Assembly (NCBI GenBank): GCA_000231825.2
Contig: JH720305.1
Span: 1,191,557 to 1,255,556, forward strand
Length of the DNA stretch: 64,000 nucleotides
Direction: 5' to 3'
From: Tetrahymena elliotti 4EA
Taxonomy: Eukaryota > Ciliophora > Oligohymenophorea > Hymenostomatida > Tetrahymenidae
The notes under the pieces were generated by a model, which had not been told where the DNA came from, did not search any database, and saw only the letters and a program-made list of their open reading frames with translations. A program made the position numbers and the translations under genes. Below, in pieces: positions 48,809 through 59,913 of this stretch; position 1 is the stretch's first letter, and each line of letters starts with the position of its first letter.

Positions 48809-51404
48809 TCAATCTGGAAAAAATTAAATTGCTTCTTTATTTTTTTATGATTTTAGAGTTAAATATCTATTTTTTTCATAAAATAAGTTTGTATTCTACA
48901 TTAAAGTTCTTAAAATATTATTAACTATAATATGGTAATTCCTAAATCTTTTCTTAAACGAAGTACTAACATTATCCATAGATTTTAGTAATTCTTCATA
49001 CATTTTAAATTAAGATTTTTTTAAATCCAAAAATTTGACTTTGTACCTAAAAAATAAATATCTTTAATGATCTTTATCTTCATAATTCTAAAAAAGTGAT
49101 TGATTATTACAAAGAACCTATTCTAAATTTTAAATCGTATTTTGTGAAAAATTTAGATCCAGCATAATTAATTTTATAAAATAAAATTAACTTGCTTATC
49201 CCATATTATTTTTAAATTATCTCTGAAATTTTATATTATAAACTTAAGAAATGAGTTTTAGTAATTCATCACTTAAATTTTCACATAATGGATTATTTTT
49301 TAAAGCTAATTCAGAAAAAACTAATCCTTCTTAATTCTATTTTAGTAATCTCTAGGCACATATTTTTGCAATACAATCATCTTGATCTTTAATATTAAAA
49401 TCTAATTCTAAGAGTTATTTTAAATAACCTATCCCCTAATCTTACTAATTTTAAATAACTAAAATATCATACATAGTTATGAAAGATGCCTTATGTTTTT
49501 TTTCAATAACTTTTTTACAATATTATTTAGTTTCTCATATTCTTATTTTTCTTTATAAATTAATCAAATATTGAATAAGTAAATTATTTTCATTATATGC
49601 TAGACTTTTAATATAAAATAATAATGCTTTATTTTAATCAACAATAAAATAATAGCACTTGGCTAAATAAGAATGAAGAAAATCTAATTCACCATTTTCT
49701 TAATAGAGCTTTTAGATTATGCCTAATGCTTCTTTGTATGATTTTTTTTCTTGAAGAATGATTATTTTATTCATTATTGAATATTTGTAATATATTGACA
49801 GATAGAAAGTGATTTTTCATAATATTCAAGAGTTATCTAAATCTTTTTTTCTTTCTTGTGCCTTTCCTAATTTAAAAAGACAAAAATATTATATTGGATC
49901 TATCTAAAACATTTCAAATAAAACTTTTAAGAGGTTTCAATATTTATATTTTCATAAATATATCCTAACATTCTAAGAACGAATTAATTATTTTAGGACA
50001 TTTTTAATGCTTTCTATCCAAACTTTATTCTTTCTTGTATTCTTTTCTTTACAATTAACGTAGTTCCTTTATATGCAATAATAGCTTCAGCCATCTTAGG
50101 ATTGAGCTCTATACACTTATTCATAGAACCAATATCTTGATTTATAACACCTAAACAGTAGTAGTATAAAGAATGGTTGGGATTTAACTTCTCTATAAAT
50201 TTTAATTAATCTTTAATCCTATCTTTTGAATATGATTTCATATTAATCCAATTAGAATAACGGTATCCACAAAGTAATTTCCCACATAATGCTTAAACAG
50301 AAATGGGATTATTTTCTAAAATTTACTAAAAACATTATTCAGCTTACATTTAATCATCATTCCAATAGTTTTCTAATCCTTTTTAAAAGATTTAGTCTTC
50401 TTCTTTTGAATTTAAATTAGATAATGATAAAGATTCAGAGTTTATAGAAGTTTAAGTATTTTTTGAATCAAATACCTCTCAGTGAATTCTATTAATTTAT
50501 TAGCTAATGTTAATTAAGTACTTTTTAATTATATTTCAGTGCTCTACATTATTTATAAGCTTCTATTGCTGTTGGTCTTAACTCTGGTTACTTATCTAAT
50601 AAAGATTCTATGAAAGTTTTTAAATTCTCAGGTGAATTCTAAATTTTACTTGTGTAGTTATTTTATTCATTTTTAATTTCAATATTTCATAATTTGATAC
50701 ACTTACTATCGTTTAGAGAATAATTAATCCTGCTGAAAAAATATCTGTGGCGCTATTATATTTTTCATTTAATTTTTCAGAAGAAGCATAAAGAATATTT
50801 CCTATATTTGTTTTATGCATAAGATTTAGAAATAAGATAAGTAGCTACACCTAAATCTGCTATTTTAATTTAGAATTCAGAGACTAAAAGATTTTCGATT
50901 TTGAGATCTCTATGAATGAAACTCTTGGTATGTAAGGCATTCAATCTTTAGAAGATATCACAAGCTAGATCCAAAATTTGGTTAGCCTAAATAGTCTATT
51001 TTTAATTTGCAATTTAGGAGATAAAACTTTCTAAAGTTCCCTAGTTTGCATATTCAATCATAATTGACAATTAGTCATCAATTAAAATGATCTGCTCTAT
51101 TTTTATGACATAAGTACTATCAACTTCTTTCATAATTTAGCAATCTTGTTAGAAGGTATCTTTTGTGGTGTTATCTTTTACTATTTTAAGAGCATGTAGT
51201 GAGCCATCACTCTCTTTTTTGTAGAGAAATACATCAGAAAAGCTCCCACCTCCAATGATATCCTATTCAATATAGGTATCATTAAACAAGTGAAAGGCTC
51301 TTTTGCTCAGAAATTTGATACTACTATTCTATTTTGGTATCTACTTTCATACTTTCTATAATAATATTTTTATTATCAGAAGCACAGAAATTAGTATTAC
51401 CCAT
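48809..51404 (-). CDS. Protein kinase with C-terminal TPR-like region; reading frame broken at several places
   Basis: Begins MGNTNFCASDNKN. The catalytic domain shows the Gly loop IIGGGSFSDVFLYKK, the ATP lysine in HALKIVKD, hinge MIEYANQG, catalytic loop FIHRDLKIENLLV, D-L-G in place of DFG (IADLGVATY), activation segment GNILYASSEKL and ATDIFSAGLIIL. The lower lobe ends LDKQPELRPTAIEAYKQC. A long helical region with TPR/Sel1-like spacing follows (LEYYEKSLSIC; YKEALGIIQKLYQENGELDF; ALLFYIKSLAYNE). Introns at 50639-50706 and 50476-50521 fit. Breaks: an extra base near 51331-51338 and another in the T-run 50811-50814 (both one A too many on the coding strand), a shift at 49750-49799 (or an intron with an odd GTC donor), and an in-frame TGA at 49535-49537. 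Either the assembly carries indels or this is a decaying gene. Confidence 0.72.
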
Positions 51405-52006
51405 ATTATTTACCTATTTATCTCCTTTATATTATTTCTAAAATATTATAATATTTTTAATAAGAAAAACTAATTGGATTTTTTTTGGATATTAAATTTT
51501 TCAATAGTTTAATATTTTATTTAGAAAGCGAGCTTTATTTTATTTAATTTTAGTATTTTAATTTAGAGGTTAGGAAGAATTCCTAATAACATTAAAATTT
51601 GACTTATAGTTTGTTAAAAAATAATATAAAAATATTAAAAGTTTTGAAGTCAAATTTAAAACTGTATCTAGTTACTTTTCATAAAATCAATTTTTAAAAT
51701 AATTTAAAGGTATAATAATTCTAATTTTTTATCAAATGAGAATCATAAATTTTAATTTTATGCAATCATTTATCTTATGAATAACATCCTAAAAAAGTTA
51801 TCTGCACTTATTAATAATAAATAATTCAATTTATTTTCATTAATAGTATAATAGTAGACAAATTAATTCGAAATAGTAAATTAATATTGAAAGAATTATT
51901 ATAATTAAATTATTTCTTCTAATCTATGTGAGGTTGATTCATTTTTATTATACAGTATTAAATAATTAATTAAAAAATAAATAAAATAAAGAAAGAAAGA
52001 AAGGAA
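51405..52006. other. Intergenic between divergent genes
   Basis: Short divergent promoter region of the kinase (-) and LRR (+) genes. A purine run (aaataaagaaagaaagaaag) just upstream of 52007 is probably 5' UTR. Confidence 0.5.
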
Positions 52007-53926
52007 ATGATAAAAAAAGCTGAGGCAGTTCATAAATTTAAATATTTAAATAATGTAAAATCTTTAATTTTTTTTAATTATTCCAAAAATATTTTTCTTT
52101 TATTTTAAAGATTTAAACGTAAGATTTATAGAAAATAAATAGTATTTCTCTGAGCTTTAAGTATTACTTTAATTTCAACAAGAAATATCTGACTTTTCGA
52201 TAAAAGAAATAAAAAATTAGGTGATAAAGGAATAGACACTTTATCAAAAGAATTATCTCTTTTGAGCAGCATAAAATATTTGAACTTAAATTTAGAGTAA
52301 TAAATCCTCAAAGAACTTTGATAAATCAAATTTATTTATTTTTTCATATCTAGATATAATTTGATTTCAGAAAACGGAATACAAACTTTGGGTAGAAATA
52401 TAGCTTAATCATTCCTATTATTAAGTTTATAATTAAAACTGCAGTAAAATTTTTGATAATTCTTTGTTTATTTCAGAAAATAAAAAAAATTATTTGTGTA
52501 CCAAATTTATCTAAAATTTTTAGAGAAAACAATTTTGGAAATGTTGGAGTTATACTCTTAGGTGAAGAACTATCTAAACTTTAAAATAGTTTAGTCAAAC
52601 TATCTATAAATCTAGGGTAAGCATATTTTTATATTACTAAGAAAATACTAAATTAATATTTAAAAGGAGTAATGAACTTTAATCAGAAGGTGTTAGTGGA
52701 TTTGTGGATAACATATCAAAGCTGAGCTTGTTATAAGATTTGGAACTTAATTTCGAGTATTTATTTTAATAATTCAACTTGAATAAAAAAAATTAAAAAA
52801 TAGATACAATTATTTATTACATAACGATATACCTGCTATAGCTGATTGCATATCGTAGTTAAAGAATCTAGATATTCTAAAGCTTAAATTAGGGTAAGCA
52901 TTAATTTAAAATCAAAAAAGTTTTAAATTTTCCTTACACAAATAAGAGATAATCAAATTGAAGATTAAGGGTTAGTAAGTCTTAACTAATAAATGCAGTA
53001 TTGGGTCAATTTAAAAAATTTGAATTTGATATTAAAGTAAGTTTAAATTTATTTTTTAAATAGAAAAATAATTAAAATAACTTTAAAAGTGTGACAAAAG
53101 CTACAGATGAAGGAGTTTGTGAGTTTTCAAAAGGAATTTCTTCACTAACTAATCTTAAGACATTAGAAATAAATTTAGAGTAAAGATATAAATTGTTATT
53201 TGTACAATATTAACCTTAATTTTTATTTTAATTAAGAAAAAACAACATAATTAACAAAGGTGTTTTAGCTTTAGGATAATCCATAAAGAATCTTAAAGAT
53301 TTAGAAATTTTAAGTATCAATCTTACGTAAATTAATAGAATTAATATAAAATACTTTAATTATTTTTAGAGATAATACTAACTTAGAAAAAGAGTCATTA
53401 AATCAATTGATAGAAGACATTAGTGAATGTAGTAAAATATCTAGATTGAGTCTATTTTTATCGTAAGATGTTTAAGAAATATCAAAAATGTGCTAAATTA
53501 CATTTTATTTTATTTTATTTTATTTTATTTTAAAAGTTATATTTCCATCTACAGTAGTGGAGTATCTAATTTAAGTAGATCTCTTTAAAAGATGCCAAAT
53601 ATTTAATCTTTGTCAATTTAAACTAAGTAATTTAAAATTAATTTCAATAATTTCTGATCATTAATTTATTAATAAATTTTATAAAAGCTTTTGTTCTATT
53701 GGGATTGATGGGTATAAACAGTTAATTTCTGATATGTCTAAATAAAAGAAAATTAGCTCTTTTACACTAGACTTACAGTAAATTTATTATTTTTATCATT
53801 CTAAATTAGAAAACATAAATTTCATCAATTAATAGGGATAATGTAGTAGGAAATTAAGGCTAATAATTAGATCATTATAGTATTAGAAAACAAAAGTATC
53901 TAGTACAAAAAAAGTTATTCTTATGA
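52007..53926 (+). CDS. Leucine-rich repeat protein built from one-repeat exons
   Basis: 394 aa from 14 exons. Exons 3 to 13 (52207-52296, 52354-52443, 52524-52616, 52667-52756, 52804-52893, 52947-53036, 53090-53179, 53237-53326, 53370-53462, 53537-53626, 53688-53777) are each 90 nt, or 93 nt for the fifth and eleventh. Every intron between them is phase 2 and sits at the same place in the repeat. Each exon therefore encodes one LRR of 30-31 residues of the ribonuclease-inhibitor type, e.g. KLGDKGIDTLSKELSLLSSI then KYLNLNLE, and DNQIEDQGLVSLNQQ. Exon 1 (52007-52054) and 2 (52111-52160) encode the N-cap; the last (53836-53926) ends the protein after DNVVGNQGQQLDHYSIRKQK. There is no signal peptide or kinase domain, so it is probably a cytosolic protein-binding scaffold. 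The partner is unknown. Confidence 0.88.
53500..53535. repeat. (TTTTA)n microsatellite in an LRR-gene intron
   Basis: Several perfect tttta units near the 3' end of intron 11 (53463-53536), serving as an extended pyrimidine-like tract before the acceptor. Confidence 0.75.
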
Positions 53927-54178
53927 AATTTATTTAAAAATTAAAAATGTTTGTATCATAATTCATAAGTTCTATTATCTATTATGTATGCTTTTATTTA
54001 AAATTTTATCTTACAATTAAATCCCTGAAATTTATTTAGTTTTCTAAAAAACTTTTCAAATTTATGCTGATATGATGATATATTATAATATGAATAATTA
54101 TCCCTAGAAAATACGAAAATAATTACAAATAACTTTACAATATTTATATAAATCTATAAGATACTACTTTTAACTACT

Positions 54179-55323
54179 TCAACTTATCATACCAACAACA
54201 CCTTTGGCAATAAATTTATTTCTCATACTTTTTACTTTATCTTGATGTTCTAATTATTTTATAAAATACATTAATTATACAAAAAGCTGTAATAATTTTT
54301 ATTTTACCTCCACTGCATTTGTAGAAACCGTACAAATTAACTGCAGAAAGAGTGAAACCAATTACATCTAAAATTCCCTATTTTTAAATATTTATGATAT
54401 TTAAGATAATTAATAGATCAAAATATAGTTGTACCCAGTAGAAGCCAAAGGAGATTATATTCATTACTAAGAAAAAGATCCAAAATACTGTTATTGCCAG
54501 TTAACTTGTCCAAAAGAAAGATTTATCAACTAAATTTGCTTTGTATTTACGTTCATCTGGAGATTCAAATCTCCAAACTTCATTTCCTTCTGCGTCATAA
54601 TCACTCCACCATCTCAATCCTACAAGTAATCTTGATAATTTTAAAATAAAAATAATTTATTGTTGAACTTTATGCAAATTTCAGGCTCTTCTTTGATTTT
54701 TGAAGAAGCAAACTAACTTCTAGGAATAAAAATTAAGAAGATGTAAATTCAATTAATGAAAAAGAAACTACCTTCCAGTGATGTTTTTTACAGTCCAAAA
54801 ATCAAAACTCATTAAAAGAACAACTGAAATAAATACAAGCTAATCCTCTAATACAGTACCACCAAATACATATCTATTTTATGATAAGATAATTTAGTTT
54901 TTAGTAATTAATTGTTTTAATAATTTTAAAATAGTTATTAATTACAAAAAGGCTGCTCCTCCTTTAAATGCAATAGTAAACAAAACTGCAGTGGGGTGAA
55001 GGGAATTTTTAATATTGTATTTATCGTTTTCATGAATAGCGTCATCTTCTTCCTCTTCTTCTTTTTTTTCTTCTTTTTTCTTCTTACTTGATTTTTTCTT
55101 TTTCTTTTTCTATTAAATTTCTTCATCATCTTCCTCACCTGAATCATCATCTTCTTCATCGTGATGCTTTTTTTTCTTTTTTTATTCTTCTTCCAAATTA
55201 GGAGGCTTATACTTTTGCTATTTTTATAAAGAATCTATCTGTTAAATATGCTATTTCTACTTTAGGAGGAACAAAAACCTCCATTAAATAAATCTCAATA
55301 TCAACCTGCTTTTTTGATTGCAT
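54179..55323 (-). CDS. TVP23: TVP23/FAM18 family Golgi membrane protein
   Basis: Late-Golgi multi-pass protein implicated in vesicle traffic in yeast and plants. The first exon is 55323-55261, then an intron of 43 nt (55218-55260) and four further introns. The family core is clear: NSLHPTAVLFTIAFKGGAA, VLEDQLVFISVVLLMSFDFW, then TVKNITGR, the signature LVGLRWWSDYDAEGNEVWRF, ANLVDKSFFWTSQLAITVFW, FFLVMNIISFGFYW and ILDVIGFTLSAVNLYGFYKC. Four membrane helices are visible. Unlike most members it has an N-terminal extension of about 100 residues between the start and the core that is almost only Lys, Glu and Asp (about 55000-55200), predicted cytosolic. The extension is in frame with the core and ends DAIHENDKYNIKNS. 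Identification firm; the role of the extension is unknown. Confidence 0.92.
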
Positions 55324-56286
55324 TTTGGCTCTTTATTTAATAGATTATTCTGCTTTGCTTATTCAATTGAATATTATTATAATTATTTAATTTATCTGTT
55401 TATGATTTTCAAAGATTTTTTCTATTTGAAAAAGTTAATAATGTTAATAATAACTTTATTGATTTTCTTCTATTTTACTATTAAATAATAGCAATTATAT
55501 TTTTTTAATTTGGTCAATATTTCTGTTTATTAAAATAGGTTACTATCAATTACTCTTCATTTAATATTATATAATTTGTAATTCATTCATAAAAAATTCT
55601 TAAAACACTTAAATTATTCTCAATATCTTTTGAAAACTCGATAAAAAAATAAGCATATTTTTATCATTATATAAATATTTTTTCTTAGAGTGTGTGTGCT
55701 TTTGACACAGTTGAGTTAGAAGAATACTCCTCCTCATGAGCAAAAATATGAACTATAAAAATCAAAAGTCAAAGCTTCTTATTATTTTATGAAAATAAAT
55801 TAATAGAGATATTCTTTGTTTAGTTTTTAACAATTTGTGATTAAAGATCTACAAAATACTTAATTGATAAAAATAAATTGTTATTATATTGAATACGAGA
55901 AATCTTAAAAATCCTTTTTTTTAGTAATAAAAAGTAAATATTTTTTTCAAAGTCATAATCATTTTTATAATTTATTTGGTTTATTCATATTAAAGGGTTA
56001 ATTGGAAGGTTGCGGGAGACTATTTAATTATGAAAAAAGAATAAATATTTTAATAATTTTAGATACATTTTAAACAAAATTTCTAAAAAGGAATCATTTT
56101 AAAATAGAATAAATAAATAAATTTGGAAAAGAGGGAAAATTTTTGAAGAGTGAATTAAATTATTTTGGTAAAGTATGACAAGATGAATTTTTTAAATAAA
56201 CAAATATAATAAATTTAATTCAGTTTGGATTCGGTTTAGGATTTCACAAGATATAAATATATTTTTCAAATGAGACAACTTAAATT
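55324..56286. other. Intergenic, AT-rich
   Basis: Promoter of TVP23 and 3' UTR of the UBC-domain gene. The part from about 56090 to 56286 has a decayed copy near 59430-59600. Confidence 0.5.
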
Positions 56287-58410
56287 TCACTTTTTCTTTT
56301 TATCAGAAACAACATTCCAACCATCATCATCTACATTTTTGATTTCAGTTTTTGCTTGTTGTTGAGTTTAATTTTATTCACTAGCTATTTTACTAACTAA
56401 TTAATTTTTATTAACTGTAGTTGTTGTAGAAGGTTTAGTGTTACTTACTTATTTTTAAACTTTAAAATCAGATACTACTTCTTTCTTAGCTTCCTGATTG
56501 CTTGTTTTTCCTTTAGAATTAGAAACAGTGTGCCATTCATCTTCTACTTCCATTTCTTATTTATCATTATTTACTTTTTCTTCTTCTTCGATTTAAATTT
56601 TATTGGTAACTTATTTGCTTTATTCTGGTTTTTATTACTTCTTGGTTTCCTAATTTTATTAAATCTTCTTTTGTTTTATTAATTCTGATTTTAAAACCAA
56701 GTTTGAAATCTTAGGTGCAGAGTAGTCTCCCGAAATTTATAAATTAGAAGGACCTTTAGAATTTTAGAGTTACAAATTAAAGTTGGTATATCTTTGACTA
56801 TTTGAGACATGGATAGCAATTTTGTATAAATTGTAGCAAGATCTTTCATCAATATAGACGTCTCCAAGACCTAAATATTCCATCAATTTAACATGAGTAT
56901 TAATATTTTTTATCTTAGCATTTGTCTCCTTGATAAACTTGACAGCATCATCTTCTGGTATAACTGAATATCTTTCTTTGGATAATTTATTGAGGTATTC
57001 TTTATCTTCAGCAAACCTTTCCGAAGCTTCAATGTTAAAAATAAGTAATTTATTACTAACTAATGCAGATTAGAAAACACTGTTAAGGCACTGAGGACTG
57101 TCATAAGACTTAGAATAGGCATTAAAGTGAGCACTTTTAGGGATCCAGAAAATTTAACGAGCGAAGTATTCTCTATATAATACGTTAATTAAAGAAGGAG
57201 TTAAAACATATTATGATGCACTAAGAACAACTAAAAATTCACCAATATCTCCAAGATCTTATTTGCTACGATTCTTGTCACTTTGAATCATACTTTTAAC
57301 TCTAAGGTCTATTTCTTTGGCAACAGAAGCATTATCTTCAACAAGAAAATGGAAGAGTTAGGTGAAATGAATGTAGGCTTCAATAGCAGAAATACTTTGA
57401 TGCATTGAGTCATTAAGCAAAGCAACTATCATCTTATTGATAAGATTAGGTAGAACTTGTAGAACTTAAATCTCAAAATATTCTGAATTTGATATAGCTG
57501 TCAAGCATTCTTTCAAAACATTTTAAGATTATTAGAAATGTTGCTCATTTAAGAAAACGGGGAGGAAGGCATTGTAGGCTTCACCCATACCTGTTTTAAA
57601 TGTTCTTCCGTGATTGGTATTAAAACCTTTGATATCATATTAGTCTAACTGACTTTTGAATCCTTCAAGAGAAAGAATTTCTGGAATAGGCTTCTACTAA
57701 AGACGGTTAAATTTATCTCTCTGAACAAAAAGAGGATATCCATAAATACCAGTTGGGTTATCAATGATATTCTCTTTTGTGATAAAGCAGGTAACTCTTT
57801 CCTTCACTTAAGCTTGAAGAGTAGTTTTTAAATCTGCTTATTCTACTTGCTTAACTACTTATAAGGGAGGATATGGCTTAGTTGTTGAGTGTTCAAAGGT
57901 TTGATTTCCGACCTTATGAGTGTATGAGTATGATTATATTTTCTTAAGAATTTAAGGAGCTTTTTCAAATGCCTTTTTATTATCTGGAGCACTAAAATCG
58001 GGGTCAGCTAAAAAGTTCTATATTTACATGAGTAAAGTACAAAATGTGTAGCCAGGGCTCCAACCACTACCAACAGCACTTGAATCCATAATAGCCTTAT
58101 CAAGAAGATCAATACAGAATTTGTAGTAGCCATCAGATTCAGGATATATATGATGATGGAAGCTATGGTCATAAGGTTAGCCAGGAAGGATTAACATTCT
58201 AGGAGGTTTACATGGATATTAATCAGGTAAGATTAACAAAATATGGAAAATAAGGTCTTTGTATCCTCCGCTCATAACTTTGATGTTTACCAAGAACTGG
58301 AAAGGGTCGTTAGGGTCTAGTTAGCAGATACCAACACCATTTACAGGATTTTATTGAATTTCCTTAAAGTCTTTAGCTATTCTTTTAAGGGCAAATTATC
58401 TTGAAGACAT
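56287..58410 (-). CDS. UBC (E2-fold) domain protein, large, intronless
   Basis: 707 aa in one exon. Residues 1-150 form a ubiquitin-conjugating fold: QFALKRIAKDFKEIQQNP at the start, VMSGGYKDLIFHILLILP, the turn QYPCKPPRMLIL, then ESDGYYKFCIDLL with the likely catalytic Cys at about residue 99, and GSGWSPGYTFCTLLMQIQNF. The usual H-P-N tripeptide before the Cys is replaced by H-H-I-Y. The middle (about 180-520) is globular with no motif I know; it contains GYPLFVQRDKFNRL and GLGDVYIDERSCYNLYKI. The last 130 residues are charged and Gln/Lys-rich with two related short motifs, EDEWHTVSNSKGK and DDGWNVVSDKKKK. It probably acts as an E2 or E2-like enzyme with its own substrate-binding domain. Part of its 3' end is duplicated, decayed, near 59400-59770. 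Confidence 0.85.
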
Positions 58411-58938
58411 TTGAGTGCTATTTATTATTATTATTTGAAAATATTGTTTTTGTATTGGGATTTGATTATGATTTATGATTTATATTTTATGATCAGATTT
58501 TGATTATTTTTAAACAAAGATACACCCTTATACAGTGTCTAGCTTTTATTGATTCTCATTTAATGTAGCGTCTAATAGAAATTATAAAGGAAAGCATGCT
58601 ACTAATACCAATAAAATTTTTTAAAAAAATATTTGGTTAATAATTCATAACAAATTGGAATTTTTATTGTTGAAGTAAAACTCATCACAAAAAAATCCAA
58701 AAATATATTTGTGTATTTTTGAATATTATATTACTATATCTATTAGCTTTATTATTATTTCAACAAAAATATAATATTATTTAATTAATTTAAAAATTTA
58801 TTTATCTGGATATGCTAAATTTATTAAAATTAATTAACAAAGAATATTTAAAAGAAGTAATTCAAAAATTTTATTTTATTCAAATAAAAATTAAAAATAT
58901 AATTTTCTTTAAATTTTTTATTTTAGAATATAAATCAA

Positions 58939-59076
58939 ATGTAACAAAATAAATATAACAAGCTTAGAATTTCAATGCAAGTTCCACATAGCTCTCAAAC
59001 ACCTCTTGAAAAAGTAACTGAAAGAGTTAAGAATATAAGATATTCTAAGGCCAAGAATTGTAAAGCAAAACTCTGA
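58939..59076 (+). CDS. Small ORF, 45 aa, possible gene fragment
   Basis: ATG to TGA, less AT-rich than its surroundings, and its second half (QVPHSSQTPLEKVTERVKNI followed by a Lys-rich tail) has protein-like composition rather than the Ile/Asn/Lys bias of noncoding DNA. No family recognised. It may be a genuine microprotein, the remains of a longer gene, or chance; an internal ATG at 58975 is an alternative start. Confidence 0.3.
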
Positions 59077-59238
59077 ATGTATTTTTTATAGTTGAGGATT
59101 TTAAGTTGAATTTTTTATTAAGTTTTACTCATTAGTAATATTAATAAATATAAATTGGCATGATTTAAGAAATTTAATGTAAAATCTGAATTAAAAAATA
59201 TTTTTTCACCTAATATTTTTAAAAAAATTAAATTGTGG

Positions 59239-59284
59239 TTAAAAATAGGAGGTTATTTTGAAATTAAAAATAGGAGGTTATTTT
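59239..59284. repeat. Short direct repeat, two 21-nt copies
   Basis: Perfect copies of a 21-base unit containing aaaaataggaggttatttt at 59239-59259 and 59264-59284, separated by gaaa. It looks like a local slippage duplication. Confidence 0.85.
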
Positions 59285-59399
59285 ATCAGAAAATTCTGAA
59301 TAATATTTTATTTGATGTTAAATTAGTAATTTAATAAATGTAGAATACTCTTTAAAATAAAAAAAACAAATATCTTTATTATTTTAGATTCATGTAATA

Positions 59400-59770
59400 C
59401 TAAAAAAATAATCTAATAAGAAAAAATAAAACTATTTTGTTTGAAATAAGGGAAAATATTTGAAGAGCTGATCAAAAGTTATTAATAAGAGTGTTACAAT
59501 AATATATATCTTTTGATAGAGAATTGAAAAAATAAATATAAATCAATTTGCTTATGGTTTTTGGTTTCTGTTTACACGTTACAAAGCAAAATTATTTTTT
59601 TCACCTTAAATTTAACTTTTTCTCAATATCTGGAATTCCATTTTTTACTGAATTATTTTATTGAATATTTTTTTGCTTGATTTATTCTGATTTTAAAACC
59701 AAATCAGAAACCTCAATGAGAAGTGCAGAGTGGTCTCCCTAAATTTGTAAATTAGAAATGATAAAATGCT
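59400..59770 (-). pseudogene. Decayed partial copy of the 3' end of the UBC-domain gene
   Basis: The plus strand here repeats, with many changes, the region 56100-56760. Matching landmarks in the same order are gggaaaatatttgaagag (cf. gggaaaatttttgaagag near 56143), ccttaaatttaactttttct (cf. the sequence over the stop at 56287), ggaattcca (cf. acattcca), and tattctgattttaaaaccaa followed by gtgcagagtggtctccct and aaatttgtaaattagaa (cf. 56680-56750). Most of the coding tail between these landmarks is missing, so the copy cannot encode the domain. Read as minus strand it covers part of the SGDYSAPKISNLVLKSE segment with substitutions. It is a relic of a local duplication and probably not expressed. 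Confidence 0.7.
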
Positions 59771-59913
59771 AGGTATCCTATTATTTATGTCGATTTAATG
59801 TAAAATTCTAATAAGAAATTCAAATGTTTATATTGTTTATAAGATAAAAATGAATAAATGAATGTCTTATTTTTACCTGAAATATAAAATTTATATGAAA
59901 ATTCATTTTTAAA

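Larger units (their letters stand above)
58411..59399. other. Intergenic with a short ORF and a short direct repeat
   Basis: Promoter of the UBC-domain gene, then AT-rich spacer. The only items I can point to are the 45-codon frame at 58939 and the direct repeat at 59239. Confidence 0.5.

Noticed and set aside
54938..55159. Standard-code minus-strand frame of Lys/Met
   Set aside because: Out-of-frame reading of the charged N-terminus of TVP23.
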